This document shows, piece by piece, positions 44,105-50,573 of a stretch of 50,573 nt of DNA (position 1 is the stretch's first letter; every line of letters starts with the position of its first letter). The stretch spans positions 1 to 50,573 of the forward strand of contig CAZKTU010000019.1 in assembly GCA_964555675.1 (NCBI GenBank). The letters run 5' to 3'. The position numbers and the translations under genes were made by a program. This DNA is from CAIWXH01 sp964555675. Lineage in GTDB: Bacteria; Chloroflexota; Chloroflexia; Chloroflexales; Chloroflexaceae. The notes beneath the pieces are model-generated. The model was given only the letters and a program-made list of their open reading frames with translations, made no database searches and was not told where the DNA came from.

Positions 44105-45028
44105 TCAGGCGGCGCCGACTGCGAGGGCTCCCTCGGCGTCGCCGCCGCTGGCGCGCTCAGGGCTGAGGCCGAGCAGGCGCCGGCTGAGCGCCCAGAGCTC
44201 CCCGCGCACCCGGTCGTCCAGCACCGGCTTCGGCCAGGCCGCCCGCCGGCTGTTGGTGTCGAAGTACGCCCCCGTCACCCCCGCCACCTCCGGGCTGGCC
44301 GCGAGGAAGATCGACGAGCGCGCGGCGCGGGCCGGGCTGGCGTTGCCCATCATCGCGCCGAAGAGGGGCCAGATCAGCCGCATCCAGAGCGGCACCATCG
44401 CAGGGGTCATCCCCGCGGTCATCGCCGTGGCCGCCGCCCCGGGGTAGGCGACGTTGAGGCTGATCCCCGTGCCGGCGAGCCGGCGGGCCTGCTCGTAGCT
44501 CAGCGTCATCATCGCCAGCTTGGCGTGAGAGTAGGTCGCGATCCCAAGGTAGCCTTTCTCCGCCTGGAGGTTCTCGAGGTCCAGCCGCCCCTGCGGCATC
44601 CCGCCCGTGACGTTGATCACCCGCCCGCCGGCGGCCGCGAGGGGCCCATTGAGCAGCTCGGTCAGCAGCAGCGGTGCGAGCACGTTCACGGCGAGGGTGG
44701 CCTCTATACCGTCAGCTGTGAGCCGGCGCTCAGGGCCAAGGTAGCCGACGTTGTTGATCAACACATCGAGTCGGAGGTGGGCGGCGCTGACTTCGGCGGC
44801 GAGCCGGCGCACGTCCGCCTGCCGCTCCATGTCGGCGAGCATAAGGCTCACCCGCTCGTTCGCGCTCGCCTGCCTGATCCCGGCGACAGCCGCCTCGCCC
44901 CGCCCGCGGTCACGCCCGGTCACGATCACCGTAGCGCCCATCCGCGCCAGCCCGACCGCCGTCTCTCTGCCGATCCCGCCCGTGCCGCCGGTGACCAGCA
45001 CCGTCTTGCCCTGCATCTGCGTGCTCAT
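44105..45028 (-). CDS. SDR oxidoreductase (retinol dehydrogenase-like)
   Basis: 307 residues: cofactor motif TGGTGGIGRETA, NNVG, and catalytic YSHAK near residue 167. The C-terminal ~60 residues carry the extension common in the retinol-dehydrogenase-like group. It begins 37 bases after the quinone oxidoreductase gene and probably shares its transcript and its MarR control. Substrate unknown. Confidence 0.85.
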   Translation of the reverse strand: MSTQMQGKTVLVTGGTGGIGRETAVGLARMGATVIVTGRDRGRGEAAVAGIRQASANERVSLMLADMERQADVRRLAAEVSAAHLRLDVLINNVGYLGPERRLTADGIEATLAVNVLAPLLLTELLNGPLAAAGGRVINVTGGMPQGRLDLENLQAEKGYLGIATYSHAKLAMMTLSYEQARRLAGTGISLNVAYPGAAATAMTAGMTPAMVPLWMRLIWPLFGAMMGNASPARAARSSIFLAASPEVAGVTGAYFDTNSRRAAWPKPVLDDRVRGELWALSRRLLGLSPERASGGDAEGALAVGAA

Positions 45029-45065
45029 AATAAGGATCTCCTACGTTGCTTCGGTCGTGCGCCAA

Positions 45066-46037
45066 CTACGCCACGTCGAGCACCACCTTGCCGGTGCTCT
45101 TGCGTTCGCCCATCGCACGGTGGGCGGCCACGGCTTCGGCCAGGGGCAGGCGCAAGCCGACGACAGGCCGCAGCCGGCCCTCGGCCGCCGCGTTCACGAG
45201 GGCCTGCAAGCCGGCAGCCATCTGGGCCGGAGCCATCTGGACGCCCATCGAGTAGCCAACGACGCTCAGGCCCCTGTAGACCAGAGCCTGAGTCGGCACG
45301 CTCACCGGTTCGCCGCTGGCCGACCCGTAGACCACCAGGCGCCCGCCGGGGGCCAGCAGCTCGAGGCTCGCCGCCCCGACCGCCCCGCCGACACTTTCCA
45401 GCACAATGTCCACGCCCCGCCCGCCCGTCGCCGCCCGCACCGCCTCGACCCAGTCGGGCCGGCTGTAGTCCACCGCGGCGTCGGCGCCGAGGGAGCGGAT
45501 CAGGTCGAGCTTGGCCGGCGCACTGGCCGTGCCGATCACCACCGCCTCGCGGGCCTTCGCTAGCTGCACGGCGAGCGAGCCGACTCCGCCCGCCGCGGCG
45601 TGGACGAGCACTGTCTCGCCCGGCTGGAGCCGCCCGGCGTCGGTGAGCAGCCCATAGGCGGTGAGCCCCTGGACGAACAGCGCCGTCGCCTCGGCGAAGC
45701 CGAGCGTGTCGGGGATGGGCAGCGCCATGGCGGCCGGGGTGGCGATATACTCGGCGTAGCCGCCGCCCTGAAGCCCCGCGATGACCCGGGTGCCAATGGG
45801 TGGCTCGTTCACCCCCGAGCCATGGGCGACGACAGTGCCCGCGACCTCGAAGCCGGGCGTGGCGGGCAGCCCGCCGGGGATGGGGTAGACCCCCTGGCGC
45901 TGGAGCAGGTCGGCGTAGTTGACGCCGGCGGCGGCGACGCGGATCAGGAGCTCGCCCGGCCCGGGCTCGGGGGTGGGCACTTCGTCGAAGGAAAGGACCT
46001 CGGGGCCGCCGGTCTGGTGGTAGCGGATCGCCTTCAT
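45066..46037 (-). CDS. Zinc-independent NADPH:quinone oxidoreductase (MDR family)
   Basis: 323 residues of the QOR type: starts MKAIRYHQTGGPEVL, has the VNYADLLQRQGVYP motif and the cofactor loop HAAAGGVGSLAVQLAK. The start ATG 46037 has an AAGGAGTG site; the frame extends 42 bases further without one. It reduces quinones or enones with NADPH and is often induced by electrophiles through MarR-type regulators, which fits the gene just upstream. No zinc ligands are seen. Confidence 0.9.
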   Translation of the reverse strand: MKAIRYHQTGGPEVLSFDEVPTPEPGPGELLIRVAAAGVNYADLLQRQGVYPIPGGLPATPGFEVAGTVVAHGSGVNEPPIGTRVIAGLQGGGYAEYIATPAAMALPIPDTLGFAEATALFVQGLTAYGLLTDAGRLQPGETVLVHAAAGGVGSLAVQLAKAREAVVIGTASAPAKLDLIRSLGADAAVDYSRPDWVEAVRAATGGRGVDIVLESVGGAVGAASLELLAPGGRLVVYGSASGEPVSVPTQALVYRGLSVVGYSMGVQMAPAQMAAGLQALVNAAAEGRLRPVVGLRLPLAEAVAAHRAMGERKSTGKVVLDVA

Positions 46038-46204
46038 GGGGACACTCCTTGTGATGAGCGGCGCCCGTGCGCAGGGCACGGCACGCCGGGGCGCACGAGC
46101 TACGGCGCCAATGGTTCACGGCGTATGGTGGACAGGTGGGGCGAACGATGGACTAGCCGGCCTCAAGCCCAGGCTGGAGCGGCAGCGGTGTTATTCCGTA
46201 GGGG

Positions 46205-46236
46205 TCTAACATATAGGGGCCTAATATATAGAGCAA
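46205..46236 (-). promoter_or_regulatory. Candidate promoter with two MarR-type half-site repeats before the quinone oxidoreductase
   Basis: CTAACATATAG (46205-46215) and CTAATATATAG (46221-46231) are near-identical copies 16 bp apart, and both resemble the perfect palindrome CTAATCATTAG before the MarR gene. On the minus strand TTGCTC (46236-46231), 17 bases, TATGTT (46213-46208) could be the promoter, with the repeats across it. Confidence 0.5.
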
Positions 46237-46256
46237 AAAAAGGCTCAGTCGCAGCC
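46235..46256 (-). terminator. Weak intrinsic terminator at the end of the MarR gene
   Basis: On the minus strand a 4-bp stem GGCT/AGCC with a 7-base loop overlaps the stop codon and is followed by seven T. The stem is short, so read-through into the quinone oxidoreductase is likely. Confidence 0.35.
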
Positions 46257-46697
46257 ATTGCCGGAGAAGGCGTCCATATTGATGGCCATGCGCTGAAGCC
46301 AATCGCCGAGGAGCGCCTGTTCAGCAGCGGAGAAGCCGCGCACCAGCTGGGCGTGGAGCCGGATCAGGATTTCGCTCAGCTCGTTGCTCACGGCGCGGCC
46401 ACGCTCGGTCAGGAACAGCTGCTTGACGCGGGCGTCTTCGGGGCTGAGCCGCCGCTCTACCAGCTCGCGCTCGACCAGGCCGTCGATGATCCCGGTGAGC
46501 GTCGCCCCTGTAACGCCCACCCGCTCCTGCAGCTCGCGCTGCTCGATGCCATCCTGCAACCAGACGAAGCGTAGGACGTTCGCCTGCGGGCCGGTGAGTT
46601 TGTGGGCCGCGAACGCTTCGTCGTACGCGCGCCGGGTGGCGAGGTGCACCCGCTTGATCAGCGGTACGAGCTGGTTGAAGGTCGGGTCAGTCATCAT
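46245..46697 (-). CDS. MarR-family transcriptional regulator
   Basis: 150 residues, winged helix: GPQANVLRFV, then IEQRELQERVGVTGATLTGIIDGLVERELVERR (recognition helix and wing) and the family motif DARVKQLFLTERG. ATG 46697 or 46694. It is the first gene of a minus-strand unit with the quinone oxidoreductase and SDR. The palindrome at its own transcription start and related repeats before the next gene point to autoregulation and local control. A Cys lies only at the C-terminal end, so the signal is more likely a ligand than thiol oxidation. Confidence 0.9.
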   Translation of the reverse strand: MMTDPTFNQLVPLIKRVHLATRRAYDEAFAAHKLTGPQANVLRFVWLQDGIEQRELQERVGVTGATLTGIIDGLVERELVERRLSPEDARVKQLFLTERGRAVSNELSEILIRLHAQLVRGFSAAEQALLGDWLQRMAINMDAFSGNGCD

Positions 46698-46703
46698 TGG
46701 CCC

Positions 46704-46751
46704 CTAATCATTAGCTGCCGATAGAATACACCCGCGACGAGGGCTTGTCAA
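46704..46751 (-). promoter_or_regulatory. Promoter and operator of the MarR gene
   Basis: Minus strand: TTGACA (46751-46746), exactly 17 bases, TATTCT (46728-46723). Just downstream, at the expected transcription start, lies the perfect palindrome CTAAT-C-ATTAG (46714-46704), 7 bases before the ATG. A repressor bound there would block initiation, the usual layout of MarR autoregulation. Confidence 0.7.
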
Positions 46752-46890
46752 GTCAGAGTCGCAGGTTGGCAGGGCCTGATGCGAGGGCCGGCAACCGGAT
46801 CGTATCTTGCCGGTATTGGTGTTACGCTCCGGGAGCGACGACAATGGAACACCTGGCCCTGGGATGATGCCAATTAAAAGGAGCACAAGC

Positions 46891-47220
46891 ATGTACGGAC
46901 TGATCGGGAAGATGATGGCCGTGCCGGGGCAGCGCGAGGCCCTCGTCGCTATCTTGCTGGAGGGTGTGGCCGGCATGCCCGGTTGCCTGAGCTATATCGT
47001 CGCCCGCGACCCGGCCGATGCCGATGGGCTCTGGGTCACCGAGGTATGGGAGAGCCAGGAGCAGCACCGGGCGTCGCTCACGCTCCCCGCTGTGCAAGCG
47101 GCGATCACGCGGGGTAGGCCCCTCATCGCCGCCTTCGGCGAGAGCGTCGTCACGGAGCCGGTTGGGGGCCACGGACTGACGCCGCCCGAGATCGACATCG
47201 GCGAAGAGCCGGCGGCCTGA
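46891..47220 (+). CDS. ABM-domain (antibiotic biosynthesis monooxygenase-like) protein
   Basis: 109 residues with the ferredoxin-like ABM fold: GLIGKMMAVPGQREALVAIL, MPGCLSYIVARDPADADGLWVTEVWES and QAAITRGRPLI. The start ATG 46891 follows AAAAGGAG. Family members include quinol monooxygenases and heme oxygenases; many act on quinones. Its place beside a quinone oxidoreductase unit, divergent from MarR, is suggestive only. Confidence 0.88.
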   Translation: MYGLIGKMMAVPGQREALVAILLEGVAGMPGCLSYIVARDPADADGLWVTEVWESQEQHRASLTLPAVQAAITRGRPLIAAFGESVVTEPVGGHGLTPPEIDIGEEPAA

Positions 47221-47301
47221 GACCGTCGGTTGTCCATATCGCTCTGCTCGTCAGGGACTACGTAGCCCAGGGACTCCGCCAGCCACTCGTGCGGCGACCA
47301 C

Positions 47302-47700
47302 TCAGCGGGCCTGGTACTGCTCGTCGCTGACGTGCTCCATCCACTCGACGGCCTTGCCGTCAAGCGCCTCCTGAAGAGCGATGTGGGTCATGGCAGTGGT
47401 CGCGGTGGCGCCGTGCCAGTGCTTCTCGCCCGGCGCGAACCAGACCACGTCGCCCGGCCGGATCTCCTCGACGGGGCCACCTTCGCGCTGTGCCCAGCCG
47501 CAGCCCGCAGTCACAATCAGAGTCTGGCCCAGGGGGTGGGTATGCCAGGCTGTCCTGGCGCCCGGCTCGAAGGTGACGCTGGCGCCCCGCACACGCCCGG
47601 GCTCGGGCGCCTCGAACAGCGGGTCGATCCGCACCGCCCCGGTGAAAAACTCCCCTGAGCCTCGACCTGAGGGCCGTGAGCCGTTTCGTGTGACATTCAT
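47302..47700 (-). CDS. Small cupin-domain protein
   Basis: 132 residues. The cupin motifs are WHTHPLGQTLIVTAGCGW and GDVVWFAPGEKHWHGA, with the metal-binding histidines kept. ATG 47700 has an AAAGGAGG site; the longer frame to 47826 has none. It belongs to the cupin group often found next to carboxymuconolactone decarboxylase-like proteins; its reaction is unknown. Confidence 0.88.
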   Translation of the reverse strand: MNVTRNGSRPSGRGSGEFFTGAVRIDPLFEAPEPGRVRGASVTFEPGARTAWHTHPLGQTLIVTAGCGWAQREGGPVEEIRPGDVVWFAPGEKHWHGATATTAMTHIALQEALDGKAVEWMEHVSDEQYQAR

Positions 47701-47869
47701 ATTGTTGCCTCCTTTCGTGCCCGCACATGGTAGCACACCAGGGGCGCCACGCGTCGCTGCCGACCCTGCCTCTAGTGCGAGCGCCCCATGACTCGTCGCC
47801 AATCCACCTGTCGGCGCCGTCCTCAAGCATGTGGTATCGCTGATTGAACGAGGGGCGGGGCGCTGTGCG

Positions 47870-49147
47870 TCACTCGGTGATGATCAGCGGCAGGGCCACC
47901 CGATAGTCCTCGATGGTGACGCGGCGGGCGTAGATCGCGCCGAGGTCGGCACCCTCGACGACGGCGTCCTGGCCCCACACCACCCAGGCCCCTGTGGCCG
48001 TGGGGGCGGCCGCGACGAGGCTGACGGCGTCGGGGCTGCTGCTGGGGAGGCGAGGGTAGAGCTCGTCGGCGGCAGGTGTGCCGGCCGGGTCGAGGGCCCG
48101 GGCGACCAGTCCGACGGGGGCGCCGGCCTGGGTGGTCGTGGCGTCGGCCCATGCCGCCAGGGCGCCCCAGGCGCCGAGGGCCAGGGCGGGGGCCGAGCGG
48201 GTGGCCGTGGCGGGGGCCGAGAGTGTGACGGCCTGGCCAAGAGGCGCGCCCGCGGCGTCGAATTGGCGCAGGTCGACCCGGCTGGCGGCGGGGAGCCCGT
48301 TGGTTAGGGTGGCCCATACAATGCTGGCCGCGCCCGTGGCGGCGAGGGCTACGGCGGGGTCGCGCAGCTCGTCGCTCGCCGAGTCGGCGACGGCGAGGGC
48401 CTGGGATTGGGCGGCGCCCGCGGCGTCGTAGCTGGTGAGCCGCACCGTCGAGTTGCCGCTGGTGAGGCTCAGCTCTTCCCAGACGACGGCCAGGGCTCCG
48501 CCGGGGGTGGCGGCGAGGGCCGGGTTGGCCTGCACCGCCTGGTCGGCGCCGAGGTAGGGCGAGCTCTCGGCGCCCGCGGCGGCGCCCGTGGGGCCGAAGC
48601 GGCGCAGCAGAATGCCGTCGCTGGAGGGCGGCGCGGTGAACTGCCAGGCTACCACGAAGCCGCCGTCGGGCAGGCCGACCACGTCGGGGTCGAAGTCGTC
48701 GCCGGCGACCGCGGTAATCGGCAGATCGGCAGGGTCGACGGGCGTCCCGTCTGCGGCGAAGCGACGGGCCGCCAGCGTGCTGGTATTGGTGTCCCAGACG
48801 ACCACGAAGCCGCCGCCCGCGAGCAGGGCCACGGCGGGTCGGCGCTGCTCGCCCGCGGTCGTGGCGTTGACCCGAAAGGGCTCCCCAACGGGCGCGCCGT
48901 CGCGGCTCAGGCGGCGGGCGAAGATATCGCTGCCCAGGGCCTGAGCATTCGTCGCCTGCCAGACGACTACTGCGCCGCCTGTGGCGTCGGCGGCCACATC
49001 GGGGGCAGAGTGGTCGAAACTGTCGGCGGGGCTGACCAGCAGCGGCTGACCAACGGGCCGGGCGGGCGCGGCGGGGGCCGGCGTCGGGCCGAGGGCAAAG
49101 GTCAGGATCAGGGCCGCCGCGAGCGCCCGGGAGAGCGAGCGTGACAT
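47870..49147 (-). CDS. Secreted repeat protein, possibly beta-propeller, with PLI-type C-terminus
   Basis: 425 residues. A Sec signal peptide (about 1-26, RALAAALILTFALG, Ala-rich cleavage) is followed by about seven repeats of ~50 residues, each with a pattern like P-A-(V/L)-A ... G-G-(A/F)-V-V-V-W-(Q/D) ... R-(R/L)-F-(D/A)-A-x-G, as in WD-like or NHL-like propellers. The last residues RVALPLIITE resemble the (Y/F)LPLI-type tails of many secreted Chloroflexota proteins. Function unknown; it stands alone. Confidence 0.75.
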   Translation of the reverse strand: MSRSLSRALAAALILTFALGPTPAPAAPARPVGQPLLVSPADSFDHSAPDVAADATGGAVVVWQATNAQALGSDIFARRLSRDGAPVGEPFRVNATTAGEQRRPAVALLAGGGFVVVWDTNTSTLAARRFAADGTPVDPADLPITAVAGDDFDPDVVGLPDGGFVVAWQFTAPPSSDGILLRRFGPTGAAAGAESSPYLGADQAVQANPALAATPGGALAVVWEELSLTSGNSTVRLTSYDAAGAAQSQALAVADSASDELRDPAVALAATGAASIVWATLTNGLPAASRVDLRQFDAAGAPLGQAVTLSAPATATRSAPALALGAWGALAAWADATTTQAGAPVGLVARALDPAGTPAADELYPRLPSSSPDAVSLVAAAPTATGAWVVWGQDAVVEGADLGAIYARRVTIEDYRVALPLIITE

Positions 49148-49231
49148 AGTGTATTGTCCAGAGGAGTGAGCGGCGTTCTATCGGGGCCGTACCCTACCAT
49201 GTGCCCGCCGCCGTGTCAATTTCGGGCACCC

Positions 49232-49261
49232 TTGCGGCCTGGCGCTCAGATGTGGTATGCT
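49232..49261 (+). promoter_or_regulatory. Probable promoter of the acyl-CoA dehydrogenase gene
   Basis: TTGCGG (49232-49237), 18 bases, TATGCT (49256-49261), 41 bases before ATG 49303. Confidence 0.5.
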
Positions 49262-49302
49262 CTCTTACGCACTGCGTCATAGGTTCTAGGGAGAGGTTAT
49301 CG

Positions 49303-50490
49303 ATGGCGATGCCGACTGGTACGCAAGAGTTGGATTTCTACCACTTCGACGCCCTGCTGAGCGCAGACGAGCGGGCGTTGCGCGATCGGGTGCGGGCCTT
49401 CTGCGACGAGGACGTCACGCCGATCATCAACGACTACTGGGAGCGGGCCGAGTTCCCCTTCCAGCTGGTGCCGAAGCTGGCCGAGCTCGGTCTGGCGGGT
49501 GGCACGATCAAGGGCTACGGCTGCCCCGGCCTCAGCCATGTGGCGGTGGGCATTGCGGCGGCCGAGCTCTCGCGGGGCGACGGCAGCATCGAGACCTTCC
49601 TTGGGGTCACCAGCGGGCTGGCCATGCAGTCGATCTACCTCTGCGGCTCCGAAGAGCAGCGGCAGCGCTGGTTGCCCAGGATGGCCCGGCTCGAGCTGAT
49701 CGGGGCCTTCGCCCTGACCGAGCCCGAGGTCGGCTCTGATGCCAGCCACGTGCGCACTACCGCGCGCCGAGTGGGCGACCGCTATCTGCTCAACGGCGAG
49801 AAGAAGTGGATCGGCAACGCCAGCTTCGCCGATGTGGTGGTGGTCTGGGCCCAAGACGAAGAGACGGGCAAGCTCGGCGGCTTCCTGGTCGAGCGCGGCA
49901 CGCCCGGCTTCGACGCCAGGGTGATCGGCGGCAAGATCGCCAAGCGGCCGCTGCAGAACGCCCACATCACCCTGACCAACGTCGAGGTGCCCGCGGCCAA
50001 CCGCCTGCCGGGCGCCCGCTCGTTCCGCGACACCGCCGCCATCCTCAAGGCGACCCGCTTCGGGGTGGCCTGGGAGGGGGTGGGCCACGCCCAGGCGGCC
50101 TTCGAGATCGCCAGGGCCTACGCCCTGGGGCGCGAGCAGTTCGGGCGGCCGATCGCCTCGTTCCAGCTCATTCAGCAGAAGCTGGTGACCATGCTGGGCG
50201 AGCTGACCGCCGTGCAGCTGATGGCCTGGCGCGTGAGCAAGCTGCTCGACGAGGCCCCCGAGCAGGTGAGCGAGGCCATGGCCTCCCTGGCCAAGCAGCA
50301 GTGCTCGGTGCGGGCCCGCCAGGTGGTAGCCCTGGGGCGCGAGCTCATGGGCGGCAACGGCATCCTGCTCGAGCACCACATGGCCCGCCACTTCGCCGAC
50401 ATGGAGGCCGTCTACACCTACGAGGGCACCAACGAGATCAACACCCTCGTAGTCGGCCGCGAGATCACCGGCATCGCCGCCTTCGTCTAG
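49303..50490 (+). CDS. Acyl-CoA dehydrogenase, glutaryl-CoA dehydrogenase-like
   Basis: 395 residues, FAD enzyme of usual length. Motifs: GAFALTEPEVGSDASHVRTTA, NGEKKWIGNASFADVVVVWA, and the C-terminal MGGNGILLEHHMARHFADME followed by YEGTNEINTL with catalytic base Glu374. The overall pattern is that of the glutaryl-CoA dehydrogenase/ACX4 branch. ATG 49303 is chosen since the frame before it (from 49201) contains the promoter. It may act on glutaryl-CoA or another short acyl-CoA; neighbours give no help. Confidence 0.88.
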   Translation: MAMPTGTQELDFYHFDALLSADERALRDRVRAFCDEDVTPIINDYWERAEFPFQLVPKLAELGLAGGTIKGYGCPGLSHVAVGIAAAELSRGDGSIETFLGVTSGLAMQSIYLCGSEEQRQRWLPRMARLELIGAFALTEPEVGSDASHVRTTARRVGDRYLLNGEKKWIGNASFADVVVVWAQDEETGKLGGFLVERGTPGFDARVIGGKIAKRPLQNAHITLTNVEVPAANRLPGARSFRDTAAILKATRFGVAWEGVGHAQAAFEIARAYALGREQFGRPIASFQLIQQKLVTMLGELTAVQLMAWRVSKLLDEAPEQVSEAMASLAKQQCSVRARQVVALGRELMGGNGILLEHHMARHFADMEAVYTYEGTNEINTLVVGREITGIAAFV

Positions 50491-50497
50491 CCTGACC

Positions 50498-50573
50498 GAC
50501 CATCGACGAAAGACCATCGACCAAGGACCATCCACCAAGCCGGACGTAGGTTTGGTCTTTGGTCTTTGGTCTT
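50498..50573. repeat. Tandem repeats after the acyl-CoA dehydrogenase gene
   Basis: Three 14-base units GACCATCGAC(G/C)AA(A/G), the third with C for G (50498-50539), then three exact TTTGGTC heptamers (50551-50571) running to the window end. The heptamer is the inverse of GACCAAA, close to the end of the 14-mers, so the two arrays can pair as a hairpin. Confidence 0.7.

Noticed and set aside
50498..50573. CRISPR array
   Set aside because: Units are 14 and 7 bases with no spacers, and no cas genes are near.
1..50573. tRNA, rRNA, insertion sequences or prophage genes
   Set aside because: None could be recognised by eye; no transposase-like or integrase-like frame was found. A covariance-model scan would be needed to exclude small RNAs.

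Overview
The window is high-GC DNA that most resembles an aerobic or facultative member of the Chloroflexota (Chloroflexia; Kouleothrix- or Roseiflexus-like). This is an inference from gene style: a MEDS-BTAD regulator, a MalT-like LuxR regulator, an XRE-NB-ARC-TPR regulator, very large PAS/GAF histidine kinases, a secreted protein ending in a PLI-type tail, and heptanucleotide tandem repeats. No rRNA or tRNA was recognised. Five runs of exactly 100 N mark scaffold joins. At the first, an exact 55-base duplication on both sides suggests that the neighbouring contigs overlap.

Region 1 (1-19157, all +) is the centre of interest. After a truncated MacB-type permease come a MEDS-BTAD regulator and then a run of co-directional genes that reads as a complete aerobic route from a 4-alkylphenol, most likely p-cresol, to central metabolism. 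A cytochrome P450 is fused in one polypeptide to a PPDK/PEP-synthase ATP-binding domain. The next gene carries the matching phosphohistidine swivel domain. Then follow two paralogous HD phosphohydrolases, an aldehyde dehydrogenase and an SDR dehydrogenase, and then pobA, pcaC, pcaH, pcaG, pcaI, pcaJ, pcaB, pcaD and pcaF. The logic matches the phosphorylation-initiated cresol pathway known from Corynebacterium glutamicum (CreHI kinase, CreJEF P450, CreD phosphatase, dehydrogenases): phosphorylate the phenol, oxidise the methyl group, remove the phosphate, oxidise to 4-hydroxybenzoate, and pass it through protocatechuate to succinyl-CoA and acetyl-CoA. The P450-kinase fusion is, as far as I know, undescribed. 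Upstream of the fusion gene lie 11-bp-spaced direct repeats placed as SARP/BTAD activators prefer, and a perfect 9-13-9 inverted repeat.

Region 2 (19290-24786, all -) is a glucuronide operon: MFS transporter, GH2 beta-glucuronidase, glucuronate isomerase and an SDR that is probably a fructuronate reductase. The same dyad motif (ACCAC-N14-GTGGT with conserved flanks) precedes both the transporter and uxaC. A divergent XRE-NB-ARC-TPR regulator follows (25041-27413), and beyond it a convergent DUF1254/DUF1214 protein.

Region 3 (29285-38405) holds two 14-TM-type MFS exporters, a YIP1-like membrane protein and an alpha/beta hydrolase-like membrane-anchored protein in one operon. It faces a NarL-type response regulator and a very large PAS/GAF histidine kinase, which is interrupted by a gap.

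Region 4 (38406-50573) is mixed. It has a structured intergenic stretch, a DUF1269 protein, a MalT-like LuxR regulator, an unknown 351-aa protein and gene remnants. It also has a MarR-quinone oxidoreductase-SDR unit with a good promoter and operator, an ABM monooxygenase, a cupin, a secreted repeat protein and a glutaryl-CoA-dehydrogenase-like acyl-CoA dehydrogenase, ending in tandem repeats.
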